A stretch of 64,000 bases of DNA. Origin: Amorphophallus konjac. Taxonomy: Eukaryota; Streptophyta; Magnoliopsida; Alismatales; Araceae. Positions 55,658 through 64,000 of the stretch are shown here, one piece after another. Position numbers and translations under genes: made by a program. A model generated the notes under the pieces. The model made no database searches and had not been told where the DNA came from. It worked only from the letters and a program-made list of their open reading frames with translations. The stretch lies in NCBI GenBank assembly GCA_022559845.1, contig CM040118.1, positions 443,236,053-443,300,052 of the forward strand, given 5' to 3'. Position 1 is the stretch's first letter, and each line of letters begins with the position of its first letter.

Positions 55658-58600
55658 TTACATCACTCGAACACTGGGCATGCCCAGCTTATCTAGTCTA
55701 ATGGCACCCTTTATGTGGGATGGAATCTCAGAGAAAGAATAAAAAGAATTACATTTCAAGTTACAAGCTAGAGAAGCCAAAGAGTCCGCCACCGTGTTCC
55801 CTTCTCTGAAAATATGAGTGATGGAGTCTTCAGGGGTAAGAGTGCTCCATATCTCTCTGACAAAGGTGAGGATGGACCAAGGGCACACAGCTTTTCTGTT
55901 TATGATGTGGACAAGAGTATTAGAGTCACATTCTATAATGGAGGCTTTAGAACCAAAAGTTCTTAGGTATTTTAGACCTTCCAGGAGAGCACGGGCCTCG
56001 GCAATGATGCTGTTAGATATGCCATAGTAGTGGGAAAATGCAAGCAATACATTTCCTTTATAATCTCTTATGACTCCACCTCCACCAGATTCACCATTTT
56101 GTTTAGAAGCACCATCTGTATTTAGCTTGAGAGAAGGCCAAGGAGGACAAACCCATTTGATGGCCATGAATTTATGCTGTCTGGATTTGTAATGCTGCAG
56201 GCCAAAAGCTTCTAATGCTTTAATGTTACCATGATTAGCTTCGGTTAAATCAGCAACCTGGCAAATCTCCTTGATTTTGTAGCAGATTTTATGGAGAAGA
56301 CCCTGTTTTGAAACTACATTCCCTTCATACTTTGCTGAGTTTCTTGCACACCAAATCTCCCACATGCCAACACCAATAGCAGCAAGGCTGAACAGCCCAA
56401 ACAAGGACTTCTTCTGAGTGGTGCATATTGTGTTAAGAATTATGGAGCTTACAGAATTTGCATTGGTTGGCAACCCTAAAGATGTGAAATAAGCCCAAAT
56501 GTGAGAAGCCCAATCACTCTGTTTGAATAAGTGGCTGTAGTCTTCAATTTGAGCCCTCTTGCAGCAGTAACATTTTGAACATAGATGAATACCAATCCGT
56601 TGTATATTGGAATCCAATGGAAGACATGTGTGAAGAATTTTTCAGAGATGAACTGAAATCTTGGTAGGTAGCCATGGAGACCATAACCTAGTCCATTGGT
56701 TATTGAAATGTAACCTGTGGTTGCTGCAGATAAACTTGTAGGTGGATGAAACAGTGCAGTTCCCTGAAGAAGAAAGACTCCAAGCATGATGATCATGCTC
56801 CTGGTTCAGTTTTGTATTCCTTAAAGCAGTACAAAGATCAGAAGGAAAAATCCTGTTATGAAAGGAGGACTCTTCCACTGTCTGCTGTAGTAAATAGTCT
56901 CGGACAGACAAGCCAGGGTTGGTTATATTGTTTTCAGAAAAAAAATCAGCAAGGGGAGAGTTTCCTAACCATCTGTCATACCAGAAGCTAGTGTGGCTAC
57001 CATCTCCAACAACAACCTTTTTATGTTGAATGATAAGGTTTTTTGCCTTAAGCCAACTCCTCCTCTCAAATCCTTTCATGTTATTAAACTGAACCTTGAT
57101 TAAAGGACAGTCCCTAATGTACTTAGCTTTGAAGTAAACAGCCCATAAGGAATTTGAATGCAGAGCTTGCCACAACATTTTAACTCTCAAAGCTATCTCC
57201 ATATGTTTTAGAGACATAATACCAAGGCCACCTTGCGAAATTGGATTACAAATTGCTTTCCAGGATCTCCAATGCTTCTTATTTCCTTAGGCAGATGAGC
57301 CCCAGAAAAAATTTGCAAGAGTCTGCTCAAGCACTTGGTGGGTGCCAATATGTAGAGATGAGGAAGTTAAAAAATAAATAGGCATAGAGGACAGTACATG
57401 TTTGATGAGGACCAGCTTAGCACCTTGAGATAATATCCCAGATTTCCAGCCTGAAATCCGTTTTTGAATTGTATTAATAATACCATTGTAATTAATCTTC
57501 TTGCATCTGCCTTTTACCAGGGGAAATCCAAGATATCTGTGAGGAAATGAGTGTCTTACAAAGCCTGTTGCTTCCTCAATTTTCCTGGCAGCTGTGTTGT
57601 TATGTCTGGAATGAATAAAGAAGCCACTTTTGCCAGCATTAATCATCTGCCCCGAAGCCCTTTCATAGGCTTTGAGAACCTTAAGTAGATTCCTGATTGA
57701 AACAATACTTCCTTTGCAAAAGATCAATGTATCATCCGCAAAAAGAAGGTGAGATATATTGGGACAATTTCTTGGGCTAGCAAACCATTCAAAAACTCCA
57801 CTTCGGAAAGCTCTGGTCAGTGATCTGCTAAGAACTTCTTCAGCTATAATGAACAGAGAGGGAGCAATTGGGTCACCTTGTCGGACTCCTCTTGAGGATT
57901 TGAAGAAGCCAGCTGACACTCCATTTAAAAGAATAGAAAACTAGTTGTTGGTCACCATTTTCCTAGCAAGGAATATGAATTGATTACTGAACCCAAACTT
58001 GTGAAGAACATCAAAAAGGAAATCCCATTCTAATCTGTCATAGGCCTTAGCCATATCAATCTTTATCATCACATTAGAGCCCCTGGTTTTGTTACCCAGT
58101 TCATGGGTAAGTTCCTGAGCCAGTGCAATGTTCTCAACTATATTCCTTCCTTTCACAAATGCAGATTGTTCAGAGGAGATTATCTTAGGCAGAATGTTGG
58201 ATAATCTGTAGTTAATGATGGAAGAGATAATCTTGTAGAAGAAATTGCAAAGACTGATAGGTCTAAATTCAGAAATCTTTGTGGCATTTACTTGTTTAGG
58301 TATTAAAGCTACCAAGGTTGCAGTGACAGATCTGGGGAGGTCTTCCTGTGAAGTGAAGAATTCCTGAACAGCCTTTACCACAGTAGATGAGATAATTACC
58401 CAGGCTGATTGATGAAAGGCACCAGAGAACCCATCCGGCCCCGGAGCACTGTCCTGAGATAACCTGAACACAGCATCTTGGATTTCAGATTTTGAAGGGA
58501 TAGCACAAAGTGTTTCATTATCCGACTGATCAACCAATTGAGGAATGCATTCAAGTAAGGAGCTCTCTATAAAATGTGTTTGAGTTGTGAAAGCTTGCTG

Positions 58601-59794
58601 AAAGTGAGACACAGCAATGATATTCATTTCCTCAGGATCTGAAGTGAGCAACCCAGCTGAATTCTGAAGATGAGAGATGCACATTTTTTTCCTTTTAGCC
58701 ATAGTGGTAGAATGAAAAAACTTTGTATTTCTATCACCTTCAGTGAGCCAACGGACTCTTGATTTCTGCCTCCAAAAGCACTCTTCCTGAAGAAGTCACC
58801 TTGACAGCACTGACTTGGCCTCATCAAGAGTAGCTGAATTGTCTGCCGAAGGCTGGAGATCATATTCATATTCTGCTTTGAGGACAGCATCTTCAGCTGC
58901 AGTTAAATTAACCCGAACATTGCCAAACACACGATGATTCCAGTCTTTTAGCATTTTCCTGAGGCTTTTGAGCTTGAGATATAGAGTGGTTGTAGGAGAG
59001 GTTGCCAAGGGACTTGTATCCCAACATTTTTTAATATCATCCAGAAAATGGTCATGGTAGGTCCACATTTTCTGAAAGCAGAATCTGCTCCTTACTTTGT
59101 TTTGAGAGACTTGTTGCACTAGTAAGGGAGCATGGTCGGATGCTTCCCTAGAGAGGTGCTCAACAGAGATGGGAAAACAAGCCAACCATTGTGCATTTAA
59201 AAGAACCCTGTCCAATCTTGCCCAAATACCACGACCACCTGATTGATTATTATGCCAAGTGTAATTTGAACCTTTGAAACCAGCATCAATGAGAGCACAG
59301 TCAGAAATACAGTCCTTGAAGTCTGCCATAGTGGAATAATTTGGGTCATTGCCACCAAGTTTTTCCCCAACATCAATGATGCAATTGAAGTCCCCTACCA
59401 CCAACCAAGGTCCAGTAATTTTAGAGTGGACATTGCACAGGGAATTCCATAGAGCCTTCCTCTCAGCCATATTGCATTTAGCATAGACAAAGGTTAAATG
59501 TAACTCTGCTTGAACTGTGGAAGACAACCGAAGAGTGATTTGCTGTTCATCTCTTGCAACCAAAGAATAATCCAGATGGTCTTTCCATAAAACCCAAATG
59601 TGAGCCATACCATCTACATTAGCTATAGCTTTCGACATACCCAACCTTCTACAAATTCTAACCATGTTGTTAATATGAATCTTGGGTTCCATCAGAGCAA
59701 TGCAATCAAGGTTATAAGTTTTAATAAGCAATTTGACACGTCCAATAGAAGTGTCATTACCAATTCCTCTGATATTCCAGGAAATGAAATTCAT
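55658..59794 (-). pseudogene. LINE ORF2: endonuclease, reverse transcriptase, zinc finger, RNase H
   Basis: ATG at 59794-59792 begins with the endonuclease motif MNFISWNIRG; VVGDFN (about 59395) and SDHAPL (about 59120) complete its core. Reverse transcriptase follows, with LIPKQ, FRPISLCN, the catalytic FADD (about 57736) and RGVRQGDPIAPSLF (about 57880). A zf-RVT region with cysteine clusters lies near 56580, and an RNase H with LNTDGAS, AEARALLEG, IECDSN and NTVADSLA (about 56120-55780) forms the C-terminus. Stops: TGA 58796, TAG 57941, TAA 57287 and TGA 56642, all in frame; at least three fit loss of a tryptophan codon by G-to-A change. ORF2 nicks DNA and copies the RNA at the target. Confidence 0.93.
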
Positions 59795-61623
59795 ATGGGA
59801 TGGATGATATTAGGAATGTTACCAGCAGATCCACTTCTTGTCATGGATCTAGTAGTGATACGTGAGCTCTCACCATGCATAGCCTTCAGGTTATCAACGA
59901 CAGCCAATTCAGCTATTTCCTTCCTTTTTCTAAGGACCTCATCAGACTGCAATTCACAATAGGAATTAGCAGTATTTTTGAATTCCTGACCTGGCAAAGC
60001 GGACTGAGAGTCTACAATCTCAATCTCTGGGACTGGAACAATGGCATTGACAGTAGAAGGAATTTGGATTGAAGTGAGCCCAATAGTAGATTGAATGTCC
60101 TTTGTAGCAATAGTGGAATCCAGAGGACCCCCATTACAGCCATCCTCCTCACCCAAAACATTAACTAAATACTCCTTAGAAGAGATGCCAAGTCCATCAT
60201 CACTAGTGACAGGGCAAGATGCAGGGGGAACAGAGTTAGCGATTGCCAAACTAGAACTTTGTAGCTTGTCTGTTGCAGCAGGGTTGGCAGAGGCCAGATT
60301 TGAACCACCTGAGGCTTCGGTATTTAAATTGAGTAAACCAGGGGGGTCTCCATCATCCGAAGGAACTATTGAAATTGGTTGCACAGGGGCTAACATATCT
60401 GCAGGAACCGAAGCTTCTGTAACAGGCAACAATTCATGGACAGGGCGCCATATTCTCTTTTGTCGGGATTGAACAGGTGGCCTAGTCTTATCTTTTTCAA
60501 TATCAGCATGAGCATCAACAGGCGGATGTGTAACATCAGTTTCCTCTAAACTTTTTCTGCACTTGGAGGATAGATGCCCAAGCCTTCTGCAAGTGGAACA
60601 AAACATTGGATGGGCTGGGAACACAAGGGGTTGCCACATACCCTTGTTTCCAGCGCCAACCCATACCCGACGAGGGAAATCTTTGGAGACATCAATTTGA
60701 ATACAAACACGGGCAGCATGGGTGCGTGTTAGGCACAAGGTGTTTCTATCCACCTGGAGAACAGGGCCTACACTCCCCGCAATAGATCGAACCATGGCCT
60801 CGTTATAAAAGTTTGCTGGGAGCCCTGGTAGTTCCATCCACACTGGGACAATCGGCGAATCCTCGTATGGTGAGAATTCCATCATCCATTTGGAGAACCA
60901 GAAAGGCTTGCCCTTGATATACAAAGACTCTTTGAGGAGTACACATAAAAAATCTTCCTGGTTTTGAAATCTCAGGAGCAGATGTCGACCATCAAGAGCG
61001 CTTAAGTAAAAATCTTGTTTGAAGATGAACCTCTGCGCAAGGTGCTACCTTATTTCTTGAAACGCTGGCCTCCCCAAAGGAGTTTTGGCAACAATAGAGT
61101 GTTCCAGAGTCTTACAAGACAACTGAATTTCTTCCATAGAAAAGAAGGCCACAGGCTCCCCTAGGTCCGTATATGCGGGTGAGTGCACTGATAAAGGCAC
61201 AGACGGTGGGGAGATAGATGTTAACAGAACCTGTGCAAAAGAGGGAGGCGCAGCCAGGGGGTTATCACCTCTCACGTCCTTAGCAGTAGATGACGAAGGA
61301 AGAGCTGGCCATGCACCGTTGACGACATGTGTACGGGGAGGAGCAACGACTGGCCCTGCACTTTCATAACGTGGTTTTGCACTACCCAAAACACCAGGCG
61401 CTTTAATGGATACACGAACCGTGCCATCCTTTGAAAGAGGGGTTAAAGCATCATTACCAAGGGGCCTGCATGTCGTGAGTCCATGGTGTGAAATATCAAG
61501 GTTACCATCGTGAAGAAAACAAGCAGGAAGGGATGAAGGTTGATCGTTTGCAGGAACAACATCTCCAAGCGGAGCCAGCGAGCATGGAGGGGGAGGCGGA
61601 GGCTCCCCCCCAGGTCCGGCCAT
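59791..61623 (-). pseudogene. LINE ORF1: nucleic-acid-binding protein with CCHC knuckle
   Basis: ATG at 61623-61621 begins MAGPGGEPPPPPP. The protein has a proline-rich N-terminus, an RNA-binding-like region resembling DUF4283 of plant LINE ORF1 (about 61160-60640), a CSTCRRLGHLSSKC knuckle near 60590, and a low-complexity C-terminal half ending in an RITTRSMTRSG tract. One in-frame stop, TAG at 61047-61045, breaks it. The ORF1 stop TGA overlaps the ORF2 start ATG as ATGA at 59794-59791. The role in the family is RNA binding and particle formation. Confidence 0.85.
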
Positions 61624-61692
61624 GGCCGGCAGGGCCAAAACCCTAGCAAACGGAACGGTGACCCACAATACCACAGTGTTATCAGGTATCAT

Positions 61693-64000
61693 GGGTGGAC
61701 ACCACTTCCATTTCGATCAGGCTGCAGTGCTTGGTCCCGCTGCAGCTCCACTCCTACCGTGACGAGATCTGGTGTGATGTTCTCCCCATGGAGGTGGGAA
61801 GTATCATTCTTGGTAGGCCGTGGTTATTCGACCGAGATGCCACACTCCATGGTCGGTCAAACACCTGTACCTTCAACCACGATGGCCAGCGGGTCACCCT
61901 CCACCCCGTTCGACCCAGGAGCCCATCAGTCAGGGGTCCTACTGGCCCTAGTACTCCAAAGCCTTCCGTACCCGGGCCCAGTACCCCATCCCCAGCTCGG
62001 ACTATGACCGTTACCTCTGGCCCAGGAGAGCCCTCGATGAGGAGATTGATGATGATTAGCTCCCGGGAAATGGAGCAGGAGCTTAGTCAGGGCTGTCCGG
62101 TGTTTGCCATTACGGTCCGAGAGGTGGAGCGGGACTCCGAGGGTGAGCTCCCACCCGAGGTTGTTCCTATTCTGCAGGAGTTTGCTGATATTTTTCCCGA
62201 TGAGCTTCTCGAGGGACTCCCACCTATGCGGGATATTCAGCATGCCATCGACCTTGTTCCGGGCTCTTCTTTGCCCAACCTTCCTCATTATCGAATGAGC
62301 CCCACGGAGCATGCCGAGCTTAAACGGCAGGTCGATGAGCTTGTGCAGAGAGGATCTGTCCGGGACAACATGAGTCCATGTGCTGTACCTACATTACTCG
62401 CCCGAAGAAGGATGGCACATGGAGAATGTGTATTGATAGTCGTGCCATCAACAAAATCACCGTGAAGTACAGGTTCCCTATTCCCCACCTGGATGACATG
62501 CTAGACATGATGGCAGGTGCCACTATCTTTTCGAAGATTGATCTTAAGAGTGGCTATCATCAGGTGAGGATTAGGCCAGGTGATGAGTGGAAGACCGCAT
62601 TTAAGACCAAGGACGGTCTATAAGAGTGGTTGGTCATGCCTTTTGGGTTGACCAATGCCCCTAGCACTTTCATGCGGCTCATGACTCAGGTCCTTCGACC
62701 TTTCATTGGAGTCTTTGTAGTGGTGTATTTTGATGATATCCTTATCTATAGTCGCACCACAGGGGACCACTTAGACCACCTTCGGCAGGTCTGTCTACTT
62801 CTTCGGCGAGAGCAGCTGTTCGCGAACCCACAGAAGTGTGCCTTCATGACACCTCAGCTTACCTTCTTGGGTTTCATTGTGTCTAGTACGGGGGTCTCCG
62901 CCGATCCGGAGAAGGTCCGGGCCATTGTTGAGTGGCCGGAACCCCATACCGTTCATGATGTCCGTAACTTTCATTGTCTTGCGACGTTCTATCGTCGCTT
63001 TATGCGCAGATTTAGCTCCGTCACTGCCCCGATCACGGATTGCATCCGTAAGGGCACATTTGTATGGACGAAGGCCGCATCTGCCGCCTTCAAGGACATC
63101 AAGGAGCGCATGGCCCAGACACCTATCCTTCGACTGCCTGATTTTTCGAAGGTGTTTGAGGTCTCTTGTGATGCGTCGGGCGTGGGAATTGGGGGAGTTT
63201 TGAGTGAGGAGTCCCACCCGATCGCATATTTCAGCGAGAAGCTGAATGACGCGAAGCTGCGATATTCCACATATGATAAAGAATTCTACGCAGTTGTTCA
63301 GGCTTTTAGGCATTGGAGGCACTATCTTTTACATCAGGAGTTTGTCCTATACTCCGACCACGAAGCATTGAGGTACCTCCATTCGCAAAAGAAGCTTAAC
63401 TCGCGTCATAGTCGTTGGATCGAGTATCTCCAGCAGTTCACCTTTGTGCTGAAACATAAGGCTGGAGTGGAGAACAAGGTGGCTGATGTCTTGAGTCGGC
63501 GAGCATGTTTGCTTACCACCATGAGTGCCGAGGTCATAGGGTTAGAGAAGATGAAGGAGGCCTATGTTGATTGTCCTGACTTTGGTCAGATTTTTACCAC
63601 CCTCCAGGCCGGACCCTCGAGAGACCTTGATGAGTATGTGCTTCAGGAGGGTTACCTCTTTCGAGGTAGCAGGCTATGTGTTCCCCGAACTTCGGTTCGA
63701 GATTTCTTAGTATGGGAACTACATGCGGGAGGTCTAGCCGGCCACTTTGGTCGGAACAAGACTATTGAGGCAGTGGAGCATCGATTTTATTGGCCGAGCT
63801 TGAAGCGCGATGTCGCTAACATCGTGGCTCAGTGCCGTACATGTGCTACGGCCAAGATGAAGAAGCAAAGCTCGGGCCTTTATACGCCTCTACCCGTGCC
63901 TGATGCCCCGTGGCAGGATGTTAGTATGGACTTTGTTTTGGGATTGCCACGTACCTCCAGGAAGCATGATTCGGTCTATGTGGTGGTTGACCGTTTCTCG
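61693..64000 (+). pseudogene. Protease end, RT, RNase H and integrase start of the CRM/Galadriel-like element
   Basis: The frame resumes with the protease C-terminus (IILGRPWLFDRDATLHG, about 61803-61853) and an RT N-terminal segment. A one-base loss near 62398 shifts the frame. RT then continues with [13 protein letters not shown], stop TAA at 62621, MPFGLTNAP and the catalytic YFDD at 62726-62737. RNase H follows (about 63150-63500, CDASGVGIGG, YSDHEAL), then the integrase HHCC finger (about 63720-63845) and the first part of the core (VSMDFVLGLPR). The window ends inside integrase, so the chromodomain and 3' LTR are not seen. Confidence 0.9.

Larger units (their letters stand above)
55545..61679 (-). 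mobile_element. L1-type LINE (non-LTR retrotransposon), near full length
   Basis: The element is bounded by a 13-bp duplication, TATCAGGTATCAT, at 55532-55544 and 61680-61692. On the plus strand the left edge begins with six T, a short poly(A) tail of the minus-strand element. It has ORF1 (610 codons, one stop) overlapping ORF2 (1,378 codons, four stops) in the order of plant L1s. No frameshift is needed in either frame. A 5' leader of about 56 bases is present, so truncation at the 5' end is small or absent. It inserted into the protease of a chromovirus. Confidence 0.95.
51430..64000 (+). mobile_element. CRM/Galadriel-like chromovirus, 3' end beyond the window
   Basis: A presumed 5' LTR ends at 53523, followed by an iMet primer site, a leader, gag, protease, RT, RNase H and the start of integrase, which runs off the window end. 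The RT and integrase differ clearly from those of the first chromovirus; the RYSTYDKEF, GLYTPLPVPD and VSMDFVLGLPR motifs suit the CRM/Galadriel group. A LINE splits the protease. The left limit is approximate, set where composition changes near 51430. The target duplication cannot be tested. Confidence 0.8.

Overview
This window is a block of nested, mostly decayed plant retrotransposons from a repeat-rich seed-plant genome. The evidence for a plant is Ty3/gypsy chromoviruses primed by initiator-tRNA-Met, a plant-type L1 LINE ending in an RNase H domain, a 5S-rRNA-bearing Cassandra-type TRIM fragment, and a plant mobile domain (PMD) gene. I see no ordinary host gene, no tRNA gene and no CRISPR array. 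The species cannot be named from the sequence.

Layout. 1-4.6 kb is non-coding repeat DNA: a 94-bp tandem array, six 30-bp palindromes, a G-box cluster and a 34-bp satellite-like array. 4,680-5,476 and 17,265-19,137 are the minus-strand protease and gag parts of one old Ty3/gypsy element. They are split by a complete Tekay-like chromovirus (5,477-17,264; 3.26-kb LTRs; target duplication ACCCT). The leader of that chromovirus has been replaced by the PBS-internal-LTR part of a Cassandra element. At 19,138 a second large minus-strand element starts with a 4.74-kb LTR (19,138-23,881) full of tandem repeats. Next to it, in the opposite (plus) orientation, is an intron-containing PMD gene (26,579-50,944).

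The PMD gene is broken by two pol-less LTR elements. The first is on the plus strand at 28,275-38,338 (1,554-bp LTRs with three differences by eye; TSD AATAA). It carries a 1,019-residue proline-rich ORF and an array of hairpins, most followed by T runs. The second is on the minus strand at 42,298-50,751 (2,809-bp LTRs; TSD GTCTG). Its internal region is almost entirely one reading frame that keeps a protease-like tail but no reverse transcriptase. From about 51.4 kb to the window end lies another chromovirus, of CRM/Galadriel-like type. Its protease is split by a 6.1-kb minus-strand L1 LINE (55,545-61,679; 13-bp TSD).

How the parts relate. Autonomous chromoviruses and the LINE encode, or once encoded, complete replication machinery. 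The two pol-less elements must borrow enzymes: one has an iMet PBS and a protease relic like that of the CRM/Galadriel-like element, the other has a different PBS and LTR termini resembling the PMD-bearing element. The most unusual signals are the hairpin and palindrome arrays, the long unclassified proteins of the pol-less elements, the antisense intron-bearing PMD gene, the Cassandra/gypsy chimera, and a leader block shared by two distinct chromoviruses.
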